A DNA stretch of 64,000 nt from Proteiniclasticum aestuarii. Its GTDB lineage: Bacteria > Bacillota > Clostridia > Clostridiales > Clostridiaceae. Below, one piece after another: positions 33,489 to 40,458 of the stretch (the first letter of the stretch is position 1; each line of letters begins with the position of its first letter). The stretch is taken from the NCBI RefSeq assembly GCF_017368455.1, contig NZ_JAFNJU010000003.1, positions 124,001-188,000 on the forward strand, read 5' to 3'. Position numbers and translations under genes: made by a program. Under the pieces are notes generated by a model that saw only the letters and a list, made by a program, of their open reading frames with translations, was not told the DNA's origin and made no database searches.

Positions 33489-33788
33489 ATGAATAATGAA
33501 ATTCATAGAGCTTTGTACAGCACAGAGGATCTAAGCGAAATGTCAGGTCTACCATTAGAGACTATTAGAGGGCTGTACCGTAAAGGTGAAATAGCAGGTC
33601 AGAAAATAGGAAAGAGGATATTTTTCAGTGCTGATGAAGTGCAGCGGATCCTACAAGTAGATGATAAATCAGCAAGATATAAGCATCTAACTGAGATCAG
33701 AACACTGGAAATTGAAAATCAGTCTCTGAGGAATCAGATTAATGCTCTCAAGGGCATACTGGCATCAGCATCATCAATTCTTGAATAG
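33489..33788 (+). CDS. excisionase-like winged-helix DNA-binding protein
   Basis: A 99-residue protein with an HTH_17/MerR-like fold at residues ~7-50 (LYSTEDLSEMSGLPLETIRG, then GEIAGQKIGKRIFFSADEVQRIL), typical of excisionases (Xis) and phage helix-turn-helix proteins. The C-terminus (~60-95) is a predicted coiled coil. Begins two bases after the preceding stop with GAGGAGGTG. A role as recombination directionality factor for the element's integrase is inferred from fold and location. Confidence 0.7.
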   Translation: MNNEIHRALYSTEDLSEMSGLPLETIRGLYRKGEIAGQKIGKRIFFSADEVQRILQVDDKSARYKHLTEIRTLEIENQSLRNQINALKGILASASSILE

Positions 33789-33822
33789 TTTGAAGAATAA
33801 ACATAAGAGGAGGTGAGAGCTG

Positions 33823-33861
33823 ATGATGGGCAAGGATCATGGCTGTATCTATGGCAAATAG
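33823..33861 (+). CDS. possible 12-codon leader peptide overlapping the initiator start
   Basis: ATGATGGGC at 33823 sits five bases after a perfect AGGAGGTGA and encodes MMGKDHGCIYGK, ending in TAG at 33859-33861. It overlaps the initiator gene in another frame. Translational coupling could set initiator levels. Only the spacing supports it. Confidence 0.3.
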   Translation: MMGKDHGCIYGK

Positions 33862-34564
33862 TGGATGGATAAAACTGCATAGAGAGTTATTAGATAAATC
33901 AATATGGCAGACATCAACATCAGATCAAAAAGTAATAATGATCACCTTGTTACTTATGGCAAATCACAAGGCTATTGAATGGGAATGGCAAGGCAAAAAG
34001 TATGTTGTGCAGCCAGGGCAATTCATAACAAGTCTTCCATCTATCACAAAAAAATGTGGCAAAGGTATCACCATTCAAAAGGTAAGAACTGCGTTGCTGC
34101 GTTTCGAAAAATACGAATTTCTAACATCCAAATCAACAAACAAGAACAGACTTATAACCATTGTAAACTGGGACTCCTATCAATCTGATGAAGAAAATCA
34201 ACAGGCAAAACAACAGGCATCTAACAAGCAGTTAACAGCTAACAAGAATGATAATAATGAAAAGAAAAATATATACTCTGATGATTTCGAGACATTTTAT
34301 AAAGTGTATCCAAATCCTAAGGGTAAAGCTCAGACATATAAGAACTGGAAAAAGGTAATCAAGCAGCATGATCCAAATGAAATTATTGAGTGTGCTAAGA
34401 GATATCAGAGATCATTAAGACCAGATACGGAAAAAGCCTATATTACCACAAGCTATAATTTCTTAGGCCAAAAGCAGGCATATCTTGATTATTTACAAGG
34501 CTCAGAAAGAGATCAGAGACAGCGAGAGCATATAACCAGAGATATTTTTAGATTTGAGGAGTGA
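33839..34564 (+). CDS. phage-type replication initiator-like protein
   Basis: A 241-residue protein. The N-terminus (SGWIKLHRELLDKSIWQTSTSDQKVIMITLLLMANHK) is the winged-helix start shared by phage replisome organizers and DnaD-like proteins. The middle (~118-150) is a low-complexity Gln/Asn/Lys linker. The C-terminus (~152-240, DFETFYKVYPNPKGKAQTYKNWKKV) is a conserved module of such initiators. The following gene is a DnaB helicase, so it probably opens the element's origin and loads the helicase. The AGGAGGTGAG upstream is actually spaced for a 12-codon ORF at 33823 that overlaps this start. Confidence 0.75.
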   Translation: MAVSMANSGWIKLHRELLDKSIWQTSTSDQKVIMITLLLMANHKAIEWEWQGKKYVVQPGQFITSLPSITKKCGKGITIQKVRTALLRFEKYEFLTSKSTNKNRLITIVNWDSYQSDEENQQAKQQASNKQLTANKNDNNEKKNIYSDDFETFYKVYPNPKGKAQTYKNWKKVIKQHDPNEIIECAKRYQRSLRPDTEKAYITTSYNFLGQKQAYLDYLQGSERDQRQREHITRDIFRFEE

Positions 34565-34568
34565 GTAA

Positions 34569-35930
34569 ATGGACAAGTATACATCAGTAAACAATGAAAA
34601 CCAAATACTTGGGATCATAATGATGGACTCATCCCTCATGGCCATTGCTCTCCAATATGGAGTCCATAAAAGTATGTTCAGAAATAGGATCAATCAGAAC
34701 ATATACGAGAGTATGACAGAGCTATATAGCAATCAGACAGGTATAGATATTACTACTTTGGTTTCAATAAGGGATGAGAAGTTGCTTGGAGGCATCTCAT
34801 ATCTATCAGGATTGATTTCATCAGTATATAGCAATCAAGGGTTTACGGATTACATAAAGATACTGATTAATAATTACCAGAAAGACCAAATCAGAGAGTT
34901 AGGACAGTACATAACAAAAAGAGCAGATCAGGAAGAACCACAATCAATCATTACTGAAATCCAAAACAAGACATTAGATCTGCTCTCCATATCGGCATCG
35001 GGGAAAAAGGATAAGGCTCAAAGATACGCAAAATATGCAGAGGATAAATATAAGGCATCAAAGGGAGAGATTGAACCGAACATTAAGACTGGATTCAGAG
35101 ATATTGATACTCATGTTGGAGGATTCAAGAGAGGTAACTATATAACTTTATTCTCTGGATCAGGAATTGGAAAAACAACTTTTGCCATCTCACTGGCTTT
35201 AAGTATTGCAAAGAAAAAATACAAAGTAATATATTTCACTATTGAGATGACAGAGACTGAGATCATCGACAAACTGCAATCTCAGATACTTGAAATAGAC
35301 TATAAAAAGATTACACAAGCAGCTCTGACAGAGGATGAGATCCATAAGATGGATGTAACAGCGAATAGATTACTGAATCTTGATTTAACAATAGAGGATG
35401 AGATTACAAGCTCTGAGGAGCTGATAAACCAGATACTATTTAAATCTTTGAAGAATGAGGTTGATGTTGTCATTGTTGATTACCTGAATTTATACATAGG
35501 ATCCTCAAGTGTCGGAAATACTCTATCAGAAAAATTAGGACAATTAGCTATTGATCTAAAAAAACTTGCACAAAGAAATCACATCTGCATTATCGGATTA
35601 GCTCAGGCAAACAGATCAGCAGAGCAGAGGATTAATGAGGACAATCCAGAGTCATTTTTGCTTAGTAAATTTGATATTCAGGATACGAACAGGGTATTTC
35701 AGCATAGCAATGTTGTTATAGCTCTAGCAAGAAATGAAAAATTGGATGATCCATTGCATAAAGAAAAATTGCATGAACAGGGATTACTCAATTACAGCTC
35801 CAAAGACCTGACAATAAATCCAGAACTGATGATGCTGCAAGTATTAAAAAATAGATCAGGAAGTAAAGCGACTATCCCATTAAAGTACCAAGGGAAATAT
35901 TCAAAGGTATCTGACTTCCCTAGGATATGA
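34569..35930 (+). CDS. dnaB: DnaB-like replicative helicase
   Basis: A 453-residue hexameric helicase. N-terminal DnaB domain (~8-105), linker, then RecA-like ATPase: Walker A GSGIGKTT (K202), a DnaB-type EMT segment YFTIEMTETEI (~221-231), Walker B VVIVDYLNL (~302-310), the sensor LAQANRS (~340-346) and an arginine-rich C-terminus KNRSGSK. AGGAG site and ATG 8 bp later. It is encoded by the element, not the chromosome, so the element replicates at least partly with its own helicase, as in several phages and satellite islands. Confidence 0.93.
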   Translation: MDKYTSVNNENQILGIIMMDSSLMAIALQYGVHKSMFRNRINQNIYESMTELYSNQTGIDITTLVSIRDEKLLGGISYLSGLISSVYSNQGFTDYIKILINNYQKDQIRELGQYITKRADQEEPQSIITEIQNKTLDLLSISASGKKDKAQRYAKYAEDKYKASKGEIEPNIKTGFRDIDTHVGGFKRGNYITLFSGSGIGKTTFAISLALSIAKKKYKVIYFTIEMTETEIIDKLQSQILEIDYKKITQAALTEDEIHKMDVTANRLLNLDLTIEDEITSSEELINQILFKSLKNEVDVVIVDYLNLYIGSSSVGNTLSEKLGQLAIDLKKLAQRNHICIIGLAQANRSAEQRINEDNPESFLLSKFDIQDTNRVFQHSNVVIALARNEKLDDPLHKEKLHEQGLLNYSSKDLTINPELMMLQVLKNRSGSKATIPLKYQGKYSKVSDFPRI

Positions 35931-35941
35931 GGAGGTGAACC

Positions 35942-36115
35942 ATGAATCAATTATCTGAGCAGATTATGAGAGTTAAGTGTCTTTATATGGCATCCGATAA
36001 TAAGGCCTTAAAAAGGCTAATAGGAGCTATTATGGCAGGGGATAATATCCTTACTGAAGATGATCAGAGGAAAAAGGACAAGAATATCAGTATTAAGGGA
36101 GATCCGCCTCAGTAA
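35942..36115 (+). CDS. hypothetical element protein, 57 residues
   Basis: Complete small gene: GAGGAGGTGAACC then ATG at 35942, TAA at 36113. Sequence includes MRVKCLYMASDNKALKRLI and ends in a charged DDQRKKDKN tail. Helical, unrecognised. It directly follows the helicase gene and may be a replication accessory factor. Confidence 0.7.
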   Translation: MNQLSEQIMRVKCLYMASDNKALKRLIGAIMAGDNILTEDDQRKKDKNISIKGDPPQ

Positions 36116-36153
36116 ATAACGTTAATAATAAATAAAAAGGAGAGGTGTAAAAA

Positions 36154-36402
36154 TTGGAGAGTGAAAGAAAAAGAGGTATCATTGCAAAAATTTTCCATGA
36201 CAGAGGTTATGGTTTCATCAATCAAAGTGATGGAAAGTCAGTTTTCTTCCATATTGGAGATCTTGATGGAGTATCCTTTGACAGTCTCTATGTAGGGCAG
36301 CATGTTGAGTATAATCCAATTCAAAAACCAAAAGGATTTACAGCGAATGATTTGGAGATCATTGATGGTGTAATGGAGGTGAGTAAAGAGAAATGGAGGT
36401 GA
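36154..36402 (+). CDS. cold-shock-domain protein
   Basis: An 82-residue protein starting with TTG at 36154 after AAGGAGAGGTG. The cold-shock fold is clear: KRGIIAKIFHDRGYGFINQ (RNP1-like, residues ~5-23), VFFHIGDLDG (RNP2-like), and YVGQHVEYNP. It would bind single-stranded nucleic acid; in an element it might act as antiterminator or RNA chaperone during expression or replication. A tandem 20-bp duplication moves its stop codon (see 36373-36412). Confidence 0.75.
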   Translation: MESERKRGIIAKIFHDRGYGFINQSDGKSVFFHIGDLDGVSFDSLYVGQHVEYNPIQKPKGFTANDLEIIDGVMEVSKEKWR

Positions 36403-36412
36403 GTAAAGAGAA
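36373..36412 (+). repeat. perfect tandem duplication of 20 bp spanning a ribosome binding site
   Basis: ATGGAGGTGAGTAAAGAGAA occurs twice head to tail (36373-36392, 36393-36412). Without the second copy the cold-shock gene would end one residue earlier at a TAA overlapping the next ATG. With it, the stop is TGA inside copy 2, and the GGAGGTGAG of copy 2 serves the next gene. Confidence 0.85.
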
Positions 36413-36658
36413 ATGGTAAAGAAATTCCAGATGAGAGAGGTCAAGGAGTTTGATCCGATTGAGTATTATGACAAGAGGATTGAAGAAGTCCAAAGAGATA
36501 AAGATCTGAATCTGATCCAAAAGACAATGGTAACAAAGTATCTTGAGACCAGAAAAAAGATGATTATGAAGTTGAGTGTAAGAGAAAAAAGCAACAGACA
36601 AGAGGCGATAAGAACAAAGGCAGGAAGAGAAAAACAGTCCGAAAATAAGATGATTTAA
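36413..36658 (+). CDS. hypothetical element protein, 81 residues
   Basis: ATG at 36413, GGAGGTGAG at 36395-36403. Highly charged helical protein: MVKKFQMREVKEFDPIEYYDKRIEEV, then KTMVTKYLETRKKMIMKLSVREKS. Coiled coil predicted for most of the length. No family recognised; part of the element's rightward operon. Confidence 0.65.
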   Translation: MVKKFQMREVKEFDPIEYYDKRIEEVQRDKDLNLIQKTMVTKYLETRKKMIMKLSVREKSNRQEAIRTKAGREKQSENKMI

Positions 36659-36670
36659 GGAGATAGAGAT

Positions 36671-37348
36671 ATGAGATTAGGTAAGAAAGATGATTCAGCC
36701 ATGATCCAGGAAGATAAAAAGGTTAAAGAGGCAGCTAAACTGAAACTGACATTTGAAGAAGTTGTATCAGGCAAGGATCCTGTATTTCAGGAGTTACTAG
36801 ATAAGTATAATCAGGAGGTCAAACGTGCAAAGCATGTTAGAGAAAATTTATCTAAGAGATCTGATGAGATAAAAATAGCAATTCATGAAAACAAGACGAA
36901 GGATAATAAGGATGTGGATCTCTCTGATGTATCTAAAGTATTAAGTCATGATTCAATGTTGGATCCTCATCAAGCGAGAAAGTTAAAGAGACTTAGTAAA
37001 AAGTCATATGCGAACGATAAAAATGTTCTTGTGGCACGATACAACATACTGACGTATATAAAGCAGTACCTTGAGGATTATGACAAGAGAAATGTTGCAA
37101 TGTATGATGAACTGAGGAAAACTATGGAGTCAAATAGAAAACATGAGAAAGAGCTAGAGACTCGGATTGAAGAGCATGAGCAAGTTTTCGGGAAACTGTC
37201 ATCAAGAATAGATATGCAAGTGTGTATGTCACACTACTCGCCAATCAGAGAAATTGAACAAAGGCCAAAAACCAAGGTTTTGGGAGGGAAAACGCTTAGT
37301 GCAATAAAACTAAGCCTCTCTATACTTGAAAATTCAATCAATAAATAA
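36671..37348 (+). CDS. hypothetical element protein, 225 residues
   Basis: ATG at 36671 after AAGGAGATAGAG. Strongly helical and charged, with coiled-coil segments at ~40-75 (ELLDKYNQEVKRAKHVREN) and ~130-180 (YLEDYDKRNVAMYDELRK). The C-terminus contains VCMSHYSPIREIEQRPKT. No enzyme motif. Could be structural or a DNA-associated organiser. It ends the replication block; a C-rich spacer and the sigma factor gene follow. Confidence 0.65.
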   Translation: MRLGKKDDSAMIQEDKKVKEAAKLKLTFEEVVSGKDPVFQELLDKYNQEVKRAKHVRENLSKRSDEIKIAIHENKTKDNKDVDLSDVSKVLSHDSMLDPHQARKLKRLSKKSYANDKNVLVARYNILTYIKQYLEDYDKRNVAMYDELRKTMESNRKHEKELETRIEEHEQVFGKLSSRIDMQVCMSHYSPIREIEQRPKTKVLGGKTLSAIKLSLSILENSINK

Positions 37349-37370
37349 GGTGTTTTTCATAAATTTTCCC

Positions 37371-37475
37371 TAACCCCCCCATTATGCGAGCTGAGAGAGA
37401 AATCTCTCTTGGCTTACCCCCTCCTCGTTTCCTGGTTCCCCTAAAAAATCTAATTTATTTACCCCGGGGGTATAT
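37371..37475. other. C-rich spacer with palindromes
   Basis: In an otherwise AT-rich element this spacer has a seven-C run (37374-37380), a GAGAGAG...TCTCTC hairpin (about 37392-37409), a C-rich stretch TTACCCCCTCC (37414-37424) and the palindrome TACCCC/GGGGGTA (37460-37472). No protein can be read. It may be a replication origin, packaging (cos/pac) or transfer site, or protein-binding control region; none is proven. Confidence 0.4.
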
Positions 37476-37568
37476 TAAATAGTGGGTGATATTACAATTA
37501 CTGAATTTGTTTAGGGATGGATTTTATTCATCCCTATTGTTTTAGCAGCAATTAAGGAGGAATACTTC

Positions 37569-38423
37569 TTGGATCAGTTTGATTTCTACAAACTAAATAT
37601 TTCTGATGTCTTGGTTGATGATCCTGAGATCAGTAATGAGCAGCTCATGATAGAGTATCTAGATGGTGATGATGCAGCAAGAGAGAAACTTATATTAAGA
37701 AATACTGGATTAGTCCGTATGATTGTGAACCAATACAATCCTCCTGGATCTATAGGTTCATTGGATGAGGATCTCATGCAAGAGGGAATGATTGGATTAA
37801 TACAAGCAATAGAAAAATATGATCCATACCTCAGCAATGCCTCAAGATTCAGCTCCTATGCTGTAATATGGATTAAAGCTACAATTTCAAAGTATCAGCG
37901 TAATAAAGCTAGTATGATCAGAGTACCGAGCTATAAGTATGATGACTATCAGAAACTCAAAAGTATTATAAAAACCATAGAGGGCAAGATTAATAGAGAG
38001 CCTAAAATGTTTGAGATATCCAAAGAGGCAAAGATGGATATTGATAAAGTTCAGAACTTAATTGTGTTGTTCAGTAAGATTGACTCTCTGGATAGACCTA
38101 TCAGCTCAGATGATGACAGCTTTACAATAGGAGATCTAATCTTGGATTATGATGATGCATACTTGGAGGTAGAGTTAATAGCGTACAATGATTGGTTGAG
38201 GGATGAAATAAACAAAGGACTCAATAAACATCTGACTCTGTTAGAAAATAATGTTGTGAGACTTAGATATGGATTGGATGATTATAATGAGATGCAACTT
38301 AATCAGATATCAGAGATCCTGGATCTTACAGTCAATCAGGTTTACACAATCCTATTAAATGCATTTACAAAGCTGAGAAAATCATCATGGTATGTGAGGA
38401 TGAAAATTCAATGTGATTATTGA
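37569..38423 (+). CDS. element-encoded sigma-70-family RNA polymerase sigma factor
   Basis: A 284-residue sigma factor starting with TTG at 37569 after AAGGAGG. Region 2 (~40-115) has LVRMIVNQY, EDLMQEGMIGLIQAIEKYDP and FSSYAVIWIKATISKYQRNKAS (core binding, -10 recognition). Region 3 lies at ~118-185, and region 4 (~215-272, ENNVVRLRYGLDDYNEMQLNQISEILDLTVNQVYTILLNAF) holds the -35 HTH. The architecture is of group 3 (sporulation/flagellar-like), not ECF. A sigma factor inside an integrative element implies a private regulon. The adjacent genes at 38511 and 38943, or late helper phage genes, are the natural candidates. Confidence 0.88.
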   Translation: MDQFDFYKLNISDVLVDDPEISNEQLMIEYLDGDDAAREKLILRNTGLVRMIVNQYNPPGSIGSLDEDLMQEGMIGLIQAIEKYDPYLSNASRFSSYAVIWIKATISKYQRNKASMIRVPSYKYDDYQKLKSIIKTIEGKINREPKMFEISKEAKMDIDKVQNLIVLFSKIDSLDRPISSDDDSFTIGDLILDYDDAYLEVELIAYNDWLRDEINKGLNKHLTLLENNVVRLRYGLDDYNEMQLNQISEILDLTVNQVYTILLNAFTKLRKSSWYVRMKIQCDY

Positions 38424-38451
38424 CGAATGATCATTTTTTCTAACTGATTGT

Positions 38452-38479
38452 TTAATACTTACTGAGATTAGTTTATAAT
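38452..38479 (+). promoter_or_regulatory. possible promoter of the orphan membrane gene
   Basis: TTAATA (38452-38457), 16-bp spacer, TATAAT (38474-38479). Alternatively, the element sigma factor may read a different sequence here. Confidence 0.4.
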
Positions 38480-38510
38480 TAATTTAATCAGTTTTAGGAG
38501 GTGTAATTAT

Positions 38511-38957
38511 ATGTCTATTTCAGATTTTTTAAATAATTGTATAGAATCATTAATGGAAATATTCCGTAAATACTCTCCAGTGATAGTACCAGTATTAGTA
38601 TTAGTAATTATTGTTATAATTAACTCTATCAACTCTTTTGTAAACGTCAATCAGATTTTACTCCACATCCCAAGCATTTCGGGCACTTTAGCTGGTTTTT
38701 TATTTACATTTTTCGGTATATTTACAGCTCTACCGGATAACAATTTTATCAAGGTATTAAAATCCAATGGGTATATGAAAATTATCCACATTACCTTGAT
38801 TACTGGAATTTCCACACTTTTAGTATCTATGGTACTCAGTATATTTGGTGTGCTTAGTTACCTTTCAATATCACTCTTCATCGTTGGAGTATCCGAAACT
38901 ATGCTTGCATCGTTTTATTTATTTATTGTAAGTACATACAGCTCAAAATCTAAATGA
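38511..38957 (+). CDS. orphan 148-residue membrane protein
   Basis: Start ATG at 38511, with TTAGGAGGTG upstream. Four hydrophobic segments at ~22-45, 52-75, 87-112 and 115-140; the ends are polar. The motif IPSISGTLAGFLFTFFGIF (~52-70) is Gly/Phe-rich. No family recognised. Its 3' end overlaps the convergent gene at 38943-39854 by 15 bp, an unusual antiparallel arrangement. In a mobile element cargo position a membrane effector (pore or depolariser) is a possible role, but nothing shows it. Confidence 0.7.
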   Translation: MSISDFLNNCIESLMEIFRKYSPVIVPVLVLVIIVIINSINSFVNVNQILLHIPSISGTLAGFLFTFFGIFTALPDNNFIKVLKSNGYMKIIHITLITGISTLLVSMVLSIFGVLSYLSISLFIVGVSETMLASFYLFIVSTYSSKSK

Positions 38958-39854
38958 ATCTGCAATTGACTCTGTAAGTGCATCCTTGATTTTAGCAAAG
39001 TCAAGGATGTTTTTTAGATGCTTTCGATCTATGTCAATTTCGACTTTTTTTCGCAAAATTGATGTTACAAAATCAAACTCGAATAACTCTTCATCTTCTC
39101 CGTATCCTTGTATTTCAAATTTAGAAAAATTTCTTTTTATGTACTCACCTTCTTCAAATTTATTCTTTGCTTCAATACTCAATGGTTGCATTCTATATTT
39201 TACATCTACGCTACACTCAATCATATTTGTACTAGATAAATTATACGTGTCGTGTAATGATAGAATTTGACTAACTGCTTCTGAATTGCAGCCAAATTTA
39301 ATACTGAGATTAGATAGATGGTGGGTTTTTTTCAATTTGTTGTGTATATTAAGATCTAATGTAGGAGATATTTCAATACAATATTGTGAATCGCTCATCA
39401 ATCCACTCAAAAATATGGTTATTGTATCAATAAACTTTGGTGCTCGTGAATTGAATAATGTAGCTACTCTATTATATCTAAAATCCATCACAAAATATGT
39501 GTAATTATCAATTTCTATTTTTATATCATCACTAACACTACTAGTTGAATCATTCTTAGTATCGTTCTTTTTTGTGAGATCTTTATCTTTAGCGCTTTTG
39601 ATAACCTTTTTAAGAATGCCATCTTCCACATGCTCTCTGTTACTCATAATAACAAAGGCTTTATTGTCATGTACCTCTAAGAAGCGAATAAAGACTCTTT
39701 TTCCAGATTTATAAGGAATAGGATATTCCTTGCCCAGTTCTATTTTCTTTACTAATGCAGAAAAATAATCATTAGAAATATCTTCAATTTTTTTATCGTG
39801 AGTCATAAGATCTAATGTATAATTTATATCCGAAAATTCAACTCTTTTAATCAT
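38943..39854 (-). CDS. unrecognised 303-residue cargo protein
   Basis: Reverse-strand gene with AAAGGAGGATTT before ATG at 39852-39854. Mixed alpha/beta, with a Lys/Ser/Thr-rich linker at ~85-110 (KDKDLTKKNDTKNDSTSS). A C-terminal helical or beta-rich domain contains NYTYFVMDFRYNRVATLF (~117-134), the apparent recognition of a family of defence- or phage-linked orphans that I cannot name with confidence. No membrane segment. It is the last gene before attR, transcribed away from the tRNA, with 15 bp antisense overlap with the membrane protein gene. It is a candidate for unknown cargo function. Confidence 0.65.
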   Translation of the reverse strand: MIKRVEFSDINYTLDLMTHDKKIEDISNDYFSALVKKIELGKEYPIPYKSGKRVFIRFLEVHDNKAFVIMSNREHVEDGILKKVIKSAKDKDLTKKNDTKNDSTSSVSDDIKIEIDNYTYFVMDFRYNRVATLFNSRAPKFIDTITIFLSGLMSDSQYCIEISPTLDLNIHNKLKKTHHLSNLSIKFGCNSEAVSQILSLHDTYNLSSTNMIECSVDVKYRMQPLSIEAKNKFEEGEYIKRNFSKFEIQGYGEDEELFEFDFVTSILRKKVEIDIDRKHLKNILDFAKIKDALTESIADSFRF

Positions 39855-40061
39855 AAATCCTCCTTTATAGTTCAGTCAATCTAATACAACTATAACATTT
39901 AGAACACATGCATAACAATATAGAATATTATAATATATATTTATAAGTTGTAAACAAATAGTTTCAATAAGACTTGCGTATTTAACTGTATTAATATCGA
40001 AATCTGACCATAAATCGGGGGCTGAGGTTGATTTAATGTCTTATGAATACTAATTATCATT

Positions 40062-40106
40062 AAAAATAAAAAAGCCTTACAGAGGCGATTAAGAGCCTTT
40101 GCAAGG
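40062..40106 (-). terminator. reverse-strand terminator near attR
   Basis: On the reverse strand CCTTGCAAAGGC pairs with GCCTCTGTAAGG (40075-40106), followed by a T-rich TTTTTTATTTTT at 40073-40062. It would end transcripts coming leftward from the tRNA-Arg gene into the element. Confidence 0.65.
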
Positions 40107-40181
40107 TGTTATAAATGATGAATTTATATGTTTTTTTATGATACTACTTCTCAAATATGCTGAGAAACAATTCTGAAAATA

Positions 40182-40206
40182 AAAGTGTGATTTAAAGTGT
40201 GATTTA
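40182..40206 (+). repeat. right arm-type tandem repeat
   Basis: Two adjoining copies of AAAGTGTGATTT, 55 bp inside attR; differs from the left-end pair only by T instead of G at one position in each unit. Confidence 0.65.
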
Positions 40207-40259
40207 GGGGCGTTTAGATTCAGTGAAAGTGTTGATTATCAATGGGTTTCGTAATATTA

Positions 40260-40279
40260 ATGGTACCCTCAGCGGGAAT
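40260..40279. repeat. attachment site attR core (20-bp direct repeat)
   Basis: Identical to 29338-29357, forming the 3' end of the intact tRNA-Arg gene, so insertion kept the tRNA functional. Confidence 0.88.
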
Positions 40280-40335
40280 CGAACCCACAACTAGCCCTTA
40301 GGAGGGGCTTGTTATATCCATTTAACTATGAAGGC
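40261..40335 (-). tRNA. tRNA-Arg (anticodon CCT)
   Basis: Reverse-strand 75-nt gene. The acceptor strands GCCTTCA and TGAGGGT pair with two wobble pairs. The D-arm is GTTA/TAAC around AATGGATA, the anticodon loop CTCCTAA (anticodon at 40300-40302) sits in an AGCCC/GGGCT stem, and the T-arm is GTGGG/CCCGC with TTCGATT. A discriminator A and encoded CCA follow. It reads the rare AGG codon. Its 3' end is the insertion site of the adjacent element. Confidence 0.9.
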
Positions 40336-40423
40336 TTGAACAATAGTTATTGTAATATATTCAGAGAATGAAGTCAATGAGACTGAGCATGCAATGCAGC
40401 TAATTAATGCTTCAGATGAGCAG

Positions 40424-40449
40424 AGAGGACAGCGATTCTGCTGTCCTCT
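40424..40449. terminator. possible terminator after the cupin gene
   Basis: AGAGGACAGC (40424-40433) pairs perfectly with GCTGTCCTCT (40440-40449). The T tract is short. Confidence 0.4.
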
Positions 40450-40458
40450 TAAAAGTAT

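Larger units (their letters stand above)
39855..40260. other. right-end element DNA without a gene
   Basis: AT-rich DNA between the last cargo gene and attR. It holds a reverse-strand terminator (40062-40106) and the right arm-type repeats (40182-40206). No reading frame is convincing. Confidence 0.6.
29338..40279. mobile_element. integrative element in tRNA-Arg(CCT), satellite- or IME-like
   Basis: About 10.9 kb bounded by identical 20-bp repeats, the right one being the 3' end of a tRNA gene. Inside: Abi_2 gene, tyrosine integrase, CI-like repressor (reverse strand), then a rightward block of Cro-like regulator, small proteins, excisionase-like HTH, replication initiator-like protein, DnaB helicase, cold-shock-like protein, unknowns, sigma factor and an orphan gene pair. 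DNA is clearly more AT-rich than the flanks. There is no terminase, capsid, tail, relaxase or T4SS gene, so it is not a complete prophage or self-transmissible ICE. A phage-inducible island or mobilizable element fits best. Confidence 0.88.

Noticed and set aside
33489..33788. MerR-family transcriptional regulator
   Set aside because: The single short winged-helix with no effector domain and its place in the element operon fit an excisionase better.
29338..40279. Calling the element a full prophage
   Set aside because: No terminase, portal, capsid, tail, lysis or relaxase gene could be recognised in its 11 kb.
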